A stretch of DNA of 64,000 nt from RPQJ01 sp044226195 (GCA_044226195.1 JBGAHO010000010.1:1-64000); one strand, 5' to 3'; shown: positions 15,731 to 26,207, counted from the first letter of the stretch. Notes: generated by a model from the sequence alone, not told the origin. Numbers and translations: made by a program.

Positions 15731-17287
15731 TCAGCTGCGTGCCGGTTCGAGATCGTACCGCCTGGTGCCGAGCGAGCCCGGTCCCTGGCGCGCGAATCGC
15801 GCCATCAGGTACACGTCGGCGGCGGCGAGCAGCGTGTAGAAGCCGACGAAGCCGGCCAACGACCCGTACAGCGTGCCGACGTCGAGGGCCGACACGGACA
15901 GGTGCGTCGGCAGCACGCCGAAGATCGTCCAGGGCTGCCGACCGTACTCCGCGACGACCCAGCCCAGTTCCGCGGCGATCCACGGCGCCGGCAGGAACAG
16001 GACTGCCCAGCGCAGGAGCCAGCGCTGCCTTCCGCAGTCGCCCTTGAGCGTGAAGTAAAAGGCCGTGGCGAAGAGCGCCAGCATGGCGAAGCCGAGCGCG
16101 ACCATGATGCGGAACGACCAGAACATCGGCGCGACCCGCGGCACAGTGTCGTCGACCGCCCGATCGATGATCTCGGGGGTGGCGCTGCGCACGTCCGTCA
16201 CGTACTTGCGCAGCAGCAGGCCGAACCCCAGGTCCGGGAGGCGCTGCTCGAACGTGGCGCGCGCCGCGGCATCCGACGGGTCGCGACGCAGTGCCTCGAG
16301 CGCCGTGACGGCCTCGATGCCGGAGACGACCCGCTCCCGGTTGTGCTGCTTGATCTCGCGGATGCCCGGGATCTCCTTGTGCAGGGACCGCGTGCCGATG
16401 AGGCCCATCACGTAGGGAATGTGAATGGCATAGTCGTTGCGCATCGCCCGCTCGTTCGGCAGCGCGAACAGCGTGAAGCCGGCAGGCGCCGGTTCCGTTT
16501 CCCACATGGCCTCGATGGCGGCGATCTTGGTCTGCTGCGACTCGGTCACGGTGTAGCCCGACTCGTCGCCCAGCACGATCACCGATGCCGCGGACGCGAG
16601 CCCGAACGCGGCTGCAATGCGGAAGGAGCGCTTGGCGAATTCGAGGTCGCGTCCCTTCAGCAGGTACCACGAGGACACCGCGAGCACGAAGACGGAACCC
16701 GTGACATAGCCGGCGCTGACGGTGTGCACGAACTTGGCCTGGGCCGTCGGGTTGAACAGGACCGCCCAGAAGTCGACCAGTTCCATGCGCATGGTCTGGT
16801 AGTTGAAGTGCGCACCGACCGGGTCCTGCATCCACCCGTTGGCGATCAGGATCCAGAGCGCCGACAGGTTGCTGCCGATCGCCAGCAGGATGGTGACCAT
16901 CAGGTGCTGGACCTTCGACAGCCGGTCCCAGCCGAAGAAGAAGAGGCCGATGAAGGTCGACTCGAGGAAGAACGCCATCAGTCCCTCGACGGCCAGCGGC
17001 ACGCCGAAGATGTCGCCGACGTAGTGCGAGTAGTACGCCCAGTTGGTGCCGAACTGGAACTCCATGGTGATGCCGGTCGCGACCCCCATCGCGAAGTTGA
17101 TGCCGAAGAGCTTGCCCCAGAACTTGGTCATGTCCCGGTACACGACCTTGCCGGTCATCACGTACACGCTCTCCATGATCACCAGCAGCCAGACCATGCC
17201 GAGCGTCAGCGGCACGAACAGGAAGTGGTAGAGCGCCGTGGCGGCGAACTGCAGCCGCGACAGGTCGACGAGCGATTCGTTGATCAT
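15731..17287 (-). CDS. cydA: Cytochrome bd ubiquinol oxidase subunit I
   Basis: Haem-bearing subunit of 518 residues. An N-terminal haem-ligand His is in ALYHFLFVPLTLG (near residue 21). The quinol-site block GWVVAEYGRQPWTIFGVLPT and the earlier GTNWAYYSHYVGDIFG are conserved. The periplasmic Q-loop appears short and lacks the long C-terminal insert of E. coli CydA. The start overlaps the cydP stop by 4 nt. Cytochrome bd has high O2 affinity and, unlike haem-copper oxidases, tolerates sulfide, which fits the sulfur-related neighbours. Confidence 0.95.
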   Translation of the reverse strand: MINESLVDLSRLQFAATALYHFLFVPLTLGMVWLLVIMESVYVMTGKVVYRDMTKFWGKLFGINFAMGVATGITMEFQFGTNWAYYSHYVGDIFGVPLAVEGLMAFFLESTFIGLFFFGWDRLSKVQHLMVTILLAIGSNLSALWILIANGWMQDPVGAHFNYQTMRMELVDFWAVLFNPTAQAKFVHTVSAGYVTGSVFVLAVSSWYLLKGRDLEFAKRSFRIAAAFGLASAASVIVLGDESGYTVTESQQTKIAAIEAMWETEPAPAGFTLFALPNERAMRNDYAIHIPYVMGLIGTRSLHKEIPGIREIKQHNRERVVSGIEAVTALEALRRDPSDAAARATFEQRLPDLGFGLLLRKYVTDVRSATPEIIDRAVDDTVPRVAPMFWSFRIMVALGFAMLALFATAFYFTLKGDCGRQRWLLRWAVLFLPAPWIAAELGWVVAEYGRQPWTIFGVLPTHLSVSALDVGTLYGSLAGFVGFYTLLAAADVYLMARFARQGPGSLGTRRYDLEPARS

Positions 17288-17481
17288 GGGGTCGTCTCCG
17301 CAGGAGCAGGCCGGGCCGTGTGATCGGCCTGCAACAGGGACTGCGCGACGCCGGTCGCGCCCGGGGGCGGTGGCGCGTCACGCACGAATGCCCACCACAG
17401 CACGCCGAGCAGGCAGAACTTGATCGCCAGTACGAGTACCAGGTGGCGCGCGGTCAGGTCGCTTGGGCAGCGCATGGGCAA
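17284..17481 (-). CDS. cydP: Cytochrome bd small accessory subunit CydP-like
   Basis: A 65-residue protein with a short basic N-terminus (PSDLTARHL), one membrane helix (VLVLAIKFCLLGVLWWAFV) and a proline/alanine-rich tail. The RHLVLVLAIKFCLL...WAFVR pattern matches the putative small subunit CydP that precedes cydA in many proteobacteria. It overlaps cydA (4 nt) and is the first gene of cydPABX. Confidence 0.75.
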   Translation of the reverse strand: MPMRCPSDLTARHLVLVLAIKFCLLGVLWWAFVRDAPPPPGATGVAQSLLQADHTARPAPAETTP

Positions 17482-17584
17482 GACAGTGCAGGATCCGTAC
17501 CAACACCGCCGGCCGCTGAAATCCGCACCTGCGCGGTCAATTGCCGGTGCGGGCGGGCCGACGGGCCACTGCGGGTTGTCACGA

Positions 17585-17600
17585 CTGCCAATTATGGCAG
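17585..17600. promoter_or_regulatory. Inverted repeat between cydP and the sigma-54 activator
   Basis: Perfect dyad CTGCCA-ATTA-TGGCAG in the 160-nt divergent region, with a third copy of the half-site TGGCAG at 17605-17610. It is a candidate operator for either divergent unit. No convincing FNR/ArcA-type box or -35/-10 pair was recognised. Confidence 0.35.
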
Positions 17601-17641
17601 CGACTGGCAGTATCTCGCACGTGTCTTACGCGGGCCGTGCC

Positions 17642-18982
<1,341 letters not shown>

Positions 18983-19054
18983 CTCGCCACCGACGGTACT
19001 GCCAGCGCGGTCGCGCGACTGACACGGATGACATTCGACCTCGCGATCTGGACT

Positions 19055-19070
19055 GGATCGAACGATCCAC
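19055..19070. promoter_or_regulatory. Putative enhancer (UAS) of the sigma-54 promoter
   Basis: A perfect palindrome, TGGATCG-AA-CGATCCA, is centred about 60 bp upstream of the -24 element (roughly -85 from the expected transcription start). That is the usual range for a bacterial enhancer-binding protein. The neighbouring activator is the obvious candidate to bind it. Confidence 0.5.
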
Positions 19071-19121
19071 GCTGAGCTCAACTGCCTGATCTCCCTGCGG
19101 ATTCGCGCCGGGCACTTCGCG

Positions 19122-19136
19122 TGGCACGGAAGCTGC
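19122..19136 (+). promoter_or_regulatory. Sigma-54 (-24/-12) promoter
   Basis: TGGCAC, 5 nt, CTGCA matches the RpoN consensus TGGCAC-N5-TTGCA with one mismatch and keeps the invariant GG and GC at proper spacing. It lies 38 nt before the ATG of the ETHE1-like gene and downstream of a sigma-54 activator gene. Confidence 0.8.
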
Positions 19137-19174
19137 ATTCGTGTCGGCGGAACCTCACGAAGCCGCCGGCACCC

Positions 19175-19810
19175 ATGTTCGTCTTTCGCCAGCTGTTCGA
19201 CGCGCGCTCGCACTCATTCATGTACCTGCTGGGAGATCGGACCGGCGGCGAGGCAATCGCGATCGACGTGGTGCCGGCACCGACCCTCCACTCCGCCATT
19301 GCCCTGCTCGCCGAGTTCGACCTGCATGCCCGTTACCTGCTGCTGACGCACGCGCACCAGGCCACGCTGCCGCTCGCGCAGGCGTTCATCGAGCGCAGCG
19401 GCGCCTCTGTCGCCGCCCTTCCGCAGGACGCGCCGGCGCTGGTCGAGGTGGTCCTCGGGCACGGCGCCCGCGTCGATTTCGGACCCGAGCATGTGGATGT
19501 CATCTCGACTCCCGGTCACACGCTCGGGTCCGCTTCTTATCTCTGGCGCGACCGCGTGTTCACCGGCGACGCCCTGCTGATCGGCGGGTGCGGCTGCCCG
19601 GAGCATCCGGCCGTCGATCCGGCGCGACTCTACGACAGTGTCGTGCGCCGCCTGTTCGCGCTTCCCGGCGAGACCCTGGTGTTCCCCGGGCACGACCACT
19701 GCGGGCGCACGGTGTCGACCGTCGCCGAGGAACGCGAGACCAATCCGGCCTTCGCGCATCGCAGCCGCGACGAGTTCATCACCCGGAGGCGCGACGGCGC
19801 CCGACCCTGA
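19175..19810 (+). CDS. ETHE1-like metallo-beta-lactamase fold protein with altered metal motif
   Basis: MBL-fold protein of 211 residues beginning FVFRQLFDARSHSFMYLLGD, the typical opening of persulfide dioxygenase (ETHE1/Blh) proteins. The canonical THxHxDH motif reads THAHQAT here (residues 58-64), so the Asp and last His are lost. The first His, GHT (115), GD (132) and PGHDH (173) remain. In ETHE1 the single iron uses the first His, the GHT His and the Asp, so iron binding may survive. The ATG at 19175 is used because a longer frame would start inside the sigma-54 promoter. It is the first gene of the promoter's transcript. Confidence 0.75.
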   Translation: MFVFRQLFDARSHSFMYLLGDRTGGEAIAIDVVPAPTLHSAIALLAEFDLHARYLLLTHAHQATLPLAQAFIERSGASVAALPQDAPALVEVVLGHGARVDFGPEHVDVISTPGHTLGSASYLWRDRVFTGDALLIGGCGCPEHPAVDPARLYDSVVRRLFALPGETLVFPGHDHCGRTVSTVAEERETNPAFAHRSRDEFITRRRDGARP

Positions 19811-19891
19811 CACCCATTGCCGCGAAGGACGGCGACGTGGGTCGCCTTGCGCCTGCTGGCGGCCTCGAAACGTCCCAAGGAGGACCCGACC

Positions 19892-20251
19892 ATGAAGTTC
19901 CGCATTGCCACGACCCTGATCGCCGCCACGGGCGCCGCCCTGCTCGTGCTGGGCACCGCCTCGGGCGCGGACAGCAAGCCCGTCCCGGGCCGCGACCTCT
20001 ATCGCGACTACTGCAAGAGCTGTCATGGCGCGGGTTCCCCCCACGGCGAATACACGCCGATGACGCTGATCGGCGAGCAATGGGCGCGCTTCTTCGATCG
20101 CAAGTACACCCGCAGCCACGAAGGCGTGCTCGATCCCGCGCACGGCAACAAGCCGGTCACGGAAGTGATCACGCCCGAGATGCTGGAGCAGATCCGCAAG
20201 TTCGCGACCGAGCATGCGGCCGATTCCGAAAGTCCGATGACCTGCGGTTGA
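19892..20251 (+). CDS. Small monoheme c-type cytochrome, periplasmic
   Basis: Exported cytochrome of 119 residues. The signal peptide (KFRIATTLIAATGAALLVLGTASGA) is followed by one haem motif CKSCH at residues 41-45, with PM(T)L at about 57 as a candidate axial Met region. AAGGAGG precedes the ATG by 8 nt. It probably passes electrons to or from the octaheme enzyme encoded downstream. It is 81 nt after the MBL gene and 10 nt before the porin gene. Confidence 0.85.
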   Translation: MKFRIATTLIAATGAALLVLGTASGADSKPVPGRDLYRDYCKSCHGAGSPHGEYTPMTLIGEQWARFFDRKYTRSHEGVLDPAHGNKPVTEVITPEMLEQIRKFATEHAADSESPMTCG

Positions 20252-20261
20252 GGAGCACGCC

Positions 20262-22043
20262 ATGAGAATCACCCGAATTTCGCTGGCCGTCGCGACGGCC
20301 CTGCTGCTGCCGGCCCTCGCCCAGTCTGCTCCGGCGAACGATGCGGACCTGCGGGCCCAGATCGAGGCGCTGAAGGCGCAGATCTCGCAGATCGACGGAC
20401 TGAAGTCGCAGGTGTCGGCGCTCGAACAGCGTCTCGCCGCCGCCGAGGCTGCCGAAGCCAAGGCCAAGGCCGCCGCGGCCGACGTCGCGACGGTGCAGGA
20501 CGACGTCGACGACATGGACAAGCGCCTGACCAAGGCGGAGCGGCACTCGGTCGTCGATGCGATCGAATGGGGCGGCGACTTCCGCTTCGAGGCGCATTCG
20601 ATCCAGGGCGACGTTCCGGCCCACTACGACGGCATGGCGCTGCAGAAGGGCATGGTCGACACCATGTTCTACTTCACGCAGCACGGCGCCCCGCCGGCCT
20701 CGCCCGGCGCCGTGCAGCAGGAGATCGCCGGGAACTACGGCCAGTACCTCGGCTTCCTCGACGGGCTCACCTATCAGGGTCTCGGCCAGTTCCTGCAGCA
20801 GTTCACGCCCGAACAGCGGCAGCAACTGCTCGGCTCGCTCCTGCCCGGAACCTATGTCCCGGCCTACTCGGACAACAACGACATCCTGTACACGAGCCGC
20901 CTGCGGCTGCAGATGCACGCCGCCGTGTCGAAGGACGTGACGTTCGACGGCCGGCTCGGCATGTACAAGGTGTGGGGCGACTCGACGGGCGTGCAGGTGT
21001 TCAACGGATCACCCACGTCCATCACCTGGGACGGCACCACCGTCGGCGTGCCGAATTCCGACGTGCTGCGCGTCGAGCGCGCCTACTTCACGTGGAGCAA
21101 CATCGGCGGCGCACCGGTCTACCTGTCGATCGGCCGGCGCCCCTCGACCGACGGAGTCCCGCTCAACTACCGCAACGACGAACCGCGCGGCGGCACGCCG
21201 ATGGGCACGCTGATCAACTACCAGTTCGACGGCATCACCCTCGGCTGGCACCTGACGGACGAGTCGACCCTGCGTCTCTGCTACGGCGTCGGCTTCGAGT
21301 CCGGCTGGGGCAACGCCAAGGTGCTGGACCCGGCGAGCAAGCTGAAGGATGCGCAGTTCCTCGGCATCAACTGGGACATCCTCGACACGCCGAACATGTT
21401 CATCCAGGCGACGGTGGCCCGCGCCTTCGACGTGACCGACGGATTCAACGGGCTGGTGGTCCTGCCGAAGGACCCGCTCACCGGCAACGACATCGCCGCA
21501 CCGGTGGTGCTGCGCTACACGCCGTCGGTCAGCATCGGCGACATCGACCTGGCGAGCGTCGTCCTCACGCGGCACGACGGTCCGTTCGACTGGTTCGTGA
21601 CCGGCAACTACATGAGTTCGAACCCGACGTCGGCGACGACGCCGTTCGGCGGCATGTTTGCCGATCCGTTCACGGTGCCGAAGGACCGCTCCGGCACGAT
21701 GTATTACGCCGGCGCGCGCTACAACTTCCCCAACAAGGCGACCAAGGCCGGCCTCGAGTACAACCACGGCTCGAAGTACTGGTTCAACTTCGCACTGGCG
21801 GAGGACGATCTCGTCTCGCCGAAGACCGCGACGCGCGGTGACGTGTGGGAGGTGTACCTCACCCACCGCCTGACCGAGCACTTCATCGTCAAGCTGGACT
21901 ACCTGAACTACAAGTTCGACTACAGCGGCTCGGGCTGGCTGCTCGGCGCACCGAAGGACCTGCAGCACGGCACGCAGGTGCTGGGCTTCCCGACCTACGA
22001 CAGCGCGGACCAGTACAAGCTGAGCCTCACGGCGAGGTTCTGA
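20262..22043 (+). CDS. DUF3373 outer-membrane beta-barrel (porin-like) protein
   Basis: Outer-membrane protein of 593 residues. After the signal peptide (about 1-22), an Ala/Glu/Lys-rich coiled coil (30-95: LRAQIEALKAQISQIDGLKSQ...) would span the periplasm. The rest is a beta-barrel with alternating aromatic strands and a C-terminal aromatic residue (...YKLSLTARF). It resembles the DUF3373 family, found with multiheme cytochromes in metal- and sulfur-respiring bacteria. It probably lets the substrate of the octaheme enzyme into the periplasm. It sits 10 nt after the cytochrome gene and 59 nt before the octaheme gene. Confidence 0.75.
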   Translation: MRITRISLAVATALLLPALAQSAPANDADLRAQIEALKAQISQIDGLKSQVSALEQRLAAAEAAEAKAKAAAADVATVQDDVDDMDKRLTKAERHSVVDAIEWGGDFRFEAHSIQGDVPAHYDGMALQKGMVDTMFYFTQHGAPPASPGAVQQEIAGNYGQYLGFLDGLTYQGLGQFLQQFTPEQRQQLLGSLLPGTYVPAYSDNNDILYTSRLRLQMHAAVSKDVTFDGRLGMYKVWGDSTGVQVFNGSPTSITWDGTTVGVPNSDVLRVERAYFTWSNIGGAPVYLSIGRRPSTDGVPLNYRNDEPRGGTPMGTLINYQFDGITLGWHLTDESTLRLCYGVGFESGWGNAKVLDPASKLKDAQFLGINWDILDTPNMFIQATVARAFDVTDGFNGLVVLPKDPLTGNDIAAPVVLRYTPSVSIGDIDLASVVLTRHDGPFDWFVTGNYMSSNPTSATTPFGGMFADPFTVPKDRSGTMYYAGARYNFPNKATKAGLEYNHGSKYWFNFALAEDDLVSPKTATRGDVWEVYLTHRLTEHFIVKLDYLNYKFDYSGSGWLLGAPKDLQHGTQVLGFPTYDSADQYKLSLTARF

Positions 22044-22102
22044 GGCCACGCGGGGCGCGTCGCACGGACGGCGCGCCCCGTCCCTCCAGGAGCGACGACG
22101 AC

Positions 22103-23521
22103 ATGAAGATCACTCACCCGCTGGGCGTGTTGGCCCTCCTCGCGCTGGCGCTGGCCAACGGCCCGGCACGCGCCGACAAGACGACGCACGAACGCCACTT
22201 TGCGCACTACGAGGGCACGAAGACCTGCCTGCAATGCCACGAGTCCGAGGCGCGCGAGTTCCACCAGTCCCAGCATTACCAGTGGCTGGGCAGCGGCGAG
22301 TCGCTCGCGAACGCACCGCGTCATCCCGTCGGCAAGATGAACATGATCAATGACTTCTGCACCAACCCCGACGCGAGCTGGATCGGGCAGGTGAAGAACG
22401 CCGACGGCAAGGTGGTGGCCAGCGGCTGCTCCGGCTGCCACGCGGGACGCGGTCTGAAGCCGACCCGCACGGCGAGCCGCGAACAGCTCGAGAACATCGA
22501 CTGCCTGATCTGCCATGCCGAGGGATACCGGCGTGGCGTGGTGCAGGACGCGAAAGGGGCCTGGGAGTGGCGCTCGATCCTGTGGAACAACCCCGAGGGT
22601 CTCGACTCGGTAGCCAAGCGCATCACGACGCCGACGCGCGTCATGTGCCTGCGGTGCCACAATTCCTCCGGCGGCGGCGCCAACATCAAGCGCGGCGACA
22701 TGGACTACACCCTCGCCAAGCCCACCCGCGACTTCGACGTGCACATGGGCACCGACGGCAGGGACATGGCGTGCACCAATTGCCATGCCGAGCGCGCCCA
22801 CCGCGTGATCGGCCGCGGCGTCGACCTCGCGTCGAACGACTCGCCGGGGCAGCGCCTGACCTGCACCGGATCGTGCCACCCGGCCACGCCGCACAAGAAC
22901 GGCAAGCTCAACAGGCATGCGGAGCGTATCGAGTGCACCACCTGCCACATCCCGGCCTTCGCCCGCGACGAACCAACCGAGATGTCGCGTGACTGGTCGA
23001 AGGTGGTGTTCAACGCCGAGCGCGGCCGTTATGCCCCCACGCAGGTCCTCGAGCAGAACGTGCGGCCGGTGTACGCCTGGTACAACGGCAAGTCGTACAT
23101 GCAGCTCGCCCGCGAACCGGTCTCCCTGACCGAGCAGGGCGAGATCCGCTCCGCCGTGCCGATGGGCAACCGCGCGGATCCGGCCGCGAAGATCGCGCCT
23201 TTCAAGCTCCACCGGGGCGTCATGCCAGTAACCGCTGACAAGCGCCGGTGGCTGCTGCCGATCGCGGTCGAGGACTGCTTCGGCGCCGGCAACGTCGACG
23301 AGGCCGTGCGGCGCGCCGCGAAGAGCTTCTACGGCATCGACGACCTGAAGTACGAGTGGATGCCCACCGTGCGCTACATGACCATCGCGCACGGGGTGCA
23401 GCCCTCGGACAAGGCGCTCGACTGCGACGACTGCCACGGGGCGGGCGGGCGGATGGACTGGCGCGCACTCGGCTACGACCAGGATCCGCGCGAGGCTGCA
23501 AAGGCGCGCGGGACCAGGTAG
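22103..23521 (+). CDS. Octaheme c-type cytochrome, tetrathionate reductase (OTR) family
   Basis: Periplasmic multiheme enzyme of 472 residues with a signal peptide (1-24). Eight haem motifs are visible: CLQCH 42, CSGCH 109, CLICH 134, CLRCH 182, CTNCH 224, CTGSCH 254 (a CX3CH spacing), CTTCH 278 and CDDCH 441. The blocks MNMINDFC, CHNSSGGGANIKRGDMDYTLA, FDVHMGTDG and CTTCHIPAFARDEPTEMSRDWS match octaheme tetrathionate reductases like that of Shewanella. Those proteins reduce tetrathionate and, in vitro, nitrite or hydroxylamine, so the physiological substrate here is open. It is the last of four genes from the sigma-54 promoter. Confidence 0.9.
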   Translation: MKITHPLGVLALLALALANGPARADKTTHERHFAHYEGTKTCLQCHESEAREFHQSQHYQWLGSGESLANAPRHPVGKMNMINDFCTNPDASWIGQVKNADGKVVASGCSGCHAGRGLKPTRTASREQLENIDCLICHAEGYRRGVVQDAKGAWEWRSILWNNPEGLDSVAKRITTPTRVMCLRCHNSSGGGANIKRGDMDYTLAKPTRDFDVHMGTDGRDMACTNCHAERAHRVIGRGVDLASNDSPGQRLTCTGSCHPATPHKNGKLNRHAERIECTTCHIPAFARDEPTEMSRDWSKVVFNAERGRYAPTQVLEQNVRPVYAWYNGKSYMQLAREPVSLTEQGEIRSAVPMGNRADPAAKIAPFKLHRGVMPVTADKRRWLLPIAVEDCFGAGNVDEAVRRAAKSFYGIDDLKYEWMPTVRYMTIAHGVQPSDKALDCDDCHGAGGRMDWRALGYDQDPREAAKARGTR

Positions 23522-23636
23522 CGGATCTCGATGCGCCGGGACCGGGGCATCCGCCACTCCGGTCCTGGCGCGACCTGACGCGATGCAGCCGCCGCAGACG
23601 CTATGATGCGTTCCCCACGGTGGCCGGCGCTTGTCG

Positions 23637-25583
23637 ATGTCCAGTGGTCCCTCCGCAAAGACCTTCACGTCGACGGCGGCGACGAAGCCGGCGCTGCGAA
23701 CCTCGATCGCCTTCGTCGTGCTGTTCCTGCTGCTCGAGTGGCTCAGCGGCGTGCGACCGCTGTACGCGCTGCACGTGTCGCCCTGGAGTCCGCAGTGGGG
23801 GCTCGCGCTCGCCTTCCTGGTCGCGTTCGGCGGTCGTGCACTTCCCGCAGTCGCGCTCGCCGTGGTGGCCGGGGAAGTCCTGCCCGGTCACGCGCCGCCC
23901 CAGGCGCCCGCCACGTATCTGGCCGCGCTCTGGCTGGTCGCGTGCTTCGCTGCACTGGCCGCGCTCTGGCGACGCATCCTCGCCCCGGGCCATGAACTGA
24001 CCGCGCTCGGCGCCTCGCGGCTCGCCATCGTCTCTGCGCTCGGCCTGCTGGCCGCGGCCTTCGGGTTCGTTACCCTGCACTTTGCGGCAGTCACGCTGCC
24101 CGGAGACGACGTGCTTCCGGCCGCGATCCGCTGGTGGATCGGCAGTCTCAATGGCGTGCTGGTCGTCACGCCATTGCTGGCCCTGGGGCCCCGCGGCGGC
24201 AGGGACGAGCCCGTCTCACGCGTCGAAGCTGCCGACCTTCTGCCGAGACTCCTCGTGGTGCTGGTCACGCTGGTTGCGGCTTTCCTGCTGCCGGCGGCGG
24301 ACCAGCTGCGCTTCTTCTATCTGCTCTTCGTGCCGGTCGTCTGGATCGCGCTGCGCTGGCAATGGCGCGGTGCCCTGCTGGCGGTACTGGTGGTCCAACT
24401 CGGGCTACTGGTCGTCGCGGAGACCCGGATTCCGACCGCGCGCTTCATCGACCTGCAGTTCTTCCTGCTCGTGCTCACGCTGACCGGACTGCTGCTCGGC
24501 CTCGTCGTCGCCGAGCACGCGCGGGCCCTGGCCCGAGTCGAGGCGGGCGAGGCGGAACAGCGCGCGCTGCTGGCCATGGCGCCCGACGCGATCCTGTTGA
24601 CGGACGCCGGAGGTGCGGTGCGCACGCTCAATGCCGCCGCGCTGCACCTGTTCGGACCGCAGGCGCCCGGCGCCCCGATCACGCGCCTGCTGGAGGGCCT
24701 GGCGCTCACCGCGAACGAGGGGCGCACGGCCCTGACCGGACGGCGCGGGGACCAGGAGGCGTTTCCAGCCGAGGTCGCCTGGGCCCGGCCTGCGGCCGCG
24801 CGCGGCCAAGGTCATCTGGTGATCGTGCGCGACGTGACCGAGCGTCGTCGCGCGGAAGCCCAACTGCGCGAACGGGACGCGGTGCTCGCGGGTGCCATGC
24901 GCTTCGCGGTCGCCGGGGAAATGGCGTCCGCGCTGGCACACGAACTGAATCAGCCGATCACCGCACTCGTCTCCTACCTGCGCGCCTGCGAACTCCTGGC
25001 GCCGGGCGACAACGAGCGCCTGCGCGCGACCCTCGACAAGTCCGTGCGCGAGGCCATCCGGGCGTCGGACGTGCTGCACCGGCTGCGCGATTTCTACCAG
25101 GGATCGCCGCCACGCAGCGGCCCGGTCCGTCCGTCCGATCTCTGCCGGACCGTGGTCGCAGCTTTCGCCGAGAGATGCCGTCAGGCCGAGGCGCAGCTCG
25201 AGTTCGTCGACGACCCGGCGGCACCCACGGTCACCGCCGATGCGACGCAGCTCGAGATCGTGCTGCACAACCTGCTGGCCAATGCCCTGGAAGCGGTCGC
25301 CGGAGTCCCTGCGGACCGGCGACGCGTCGTGCTGACGCTCGCGCACGACGGCGAACGCCTCACGTTCACCGTGGAGGATTCCGGTGGCGGCGTCACGCCG
25401 ACCATGCAGCGCACGCTCTTCCAGCCCTTCGTCACCGACAAGGTCCACGGCATGGGTCTCGGTCTCGCGATCAGCCAGTCACTCGCCCGGGCGCACGGCG
25501 GCGATCTCGTGCTGCAACCGGGCAGTCACCTCGGGGGCGCGCGCTTCGTCGCCAGCCTGCCGCTCGAACCCGCGTCGCGCTAG
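23637..25583 (+). CDS. Membrane histidine kinase (MASE1-like sensor, PAS, HisKA, HATPase)
   Basis: Sensor kinase of 648 residues. Residues about 22-300 hold eight or so membrane helices of MASE1-like character. A PAS segment (about 315-400, MAPDAILLTDAGGAVRTLN) follows. The H-box is MASALAHELNQPITALVSY (His near residue 440), the N-box NLLANALEAV, and the G-boxes are in EDSGGGVTPTMQRTLFQPFVTDK and GMGLGLA. The AHELNQP type is common in FixL- and TtrS-like kinases. A TTG two codons upstream is an alternative start. It is cotranscribed with the regulator 9 nt downstream. The signal is unknown. Confidence 0.85.
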   Translation: MSSGPSAKTFTSTAATKPALRTSIAFVVLFLLLEWLSGVRPLYALHVSPWSPQWGLALAFLVAFGGRALPAVALAVVAGEVLPGHAPPQAPATYLAALWLVACFAALAALWRRILAPGHELTALGASRLAIVSALGLLAAAFGFVTLHFAAVTLPGDDVLPAAIRWWIGSLNGVLVVTPLLALGPRGGRDEPVSRVEAADLLPRLLVVLVTLVAAFLLPAADQLRFFYLLFVPVVWIALRWQWRGALLAVLVVQLGLLVVAETRIPTARFIDLQFFLLVLTLTGLLLGLVVAEHARALARVEAGEAEQRALLAMAPDAILLTDAGGAVRTLNAAALHLFGPQAPGAPITRLLEGLALTANEGRTALTGRRGDQEAFPAEVAWARPAAARGQGHLVIVRDVTERRRAEAQLRERDAVLAGAMRFAVAGEMASALAHELNQPITALVSYLRACELLAPGDNERLRATLDKSVREAIRASDVLHRLRDFYQGSPPRSGPVRPSDLCRTVVAAFAERCRQAEAQLEFVDDPAAPTVTADATQLEIVLHNLLANALEAVAGVPADRRRVVLTLAHDGERLTFTVEDSGGGVTPTMQRTLFQPFVTDKVHGMGLGLAISQSLARAHGGDLVLQPGSHLGGARFVASLPLEPASR

Positions 25584-25592
25584 GCTGTGCGC

Positions 25593-26207
25593 ATGACCGA
25601 CGACGCCACCGTTTTCGTGGTCGACGACGACGCCTCCGTGCGCGACGCGTTGAGCCTGCTCATCTCGCTCAAGGGATTGCGTGCCGCGGTATTCGCGTCG
25701 GCCGAGGATTTCCTGGCCGTCTACGACCCCGCCTGGCGCGGCTGCCTCCTCACCGACCTGAAGATGCCGGGCCTCAGCGGACTCGACCTGCAGCAGGCAT
25801 TGCGCGACCGCGGCGTCGCGCTGCCGGTCGTGGTCCTGACCGCGCACGGCGACGTGAACACGACGCGACTCGCGCTCAAGGCGGGCGCGCATGATTTCCT
25901 CGAGAAGCCCGTGGACGACGACGTGCTGATGGACGTGCTGACGAACGCGATCCGGCTCGATCGCGAGCAGCATGCACACCGGCGCCAGCGGGCATCGAAC
26001 CAGGCGCGGCTCGATGCGCTGACGGCGCGCGAGCGCAGCGTGCTCGAACTGCTGGCCGACGGCCTGCAGCACCGCGAGATCGCCGAACGCCTCGGCATCA
26101 GCCCGCGGACGGTCGAGGTCTACAAGTCGCGCATGCTGCAGAAGCTGCAGTGTCGCTCCCTGGCCGAGGCCATCCGCCTCGGTGCGCAGACGCCCCAGTC
26201 CCCGTAG
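25593..26207 (+). CDS. Response regulator, FixJ/NarL (LuxR HTH) family
   Basis: Response regulator of 204 residues. The receiver domain has the acidic pocket VVDDD and phospho-acceptor Asp55 in LLTDLKMPG, with K105-type EKPVDD later. The C-terminal LuxR-type HTH is LTARERSVLELLADGLQHREIAERLGISPRTVEVYKSRML. Partner of the upstream kinase. TtrR, FixJ and related regulators share this layout. The CGTACG palindromes in the next intergenic region are candidate binding sites. A GTG two codons upstream is an alternative start. Confidence 0.9.
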   Translation: MTDDATVFVVDDDASVRDALSLLISLKGLRAAVFASAEDFLAVYDPAWRGCLLTDLKMPGLSGLDLQQALRDRGVALPVVVLTAHGDVNTTRLALKAGAHDFLEKPVDDDVLMDVLTNAIRLDREQHAHRRQRASNQARLDALTARERSVLELLADGLQHREIAERLGISPRTVEVYKSRMLQKLQCRSLAEAIRLGAQTPQSP

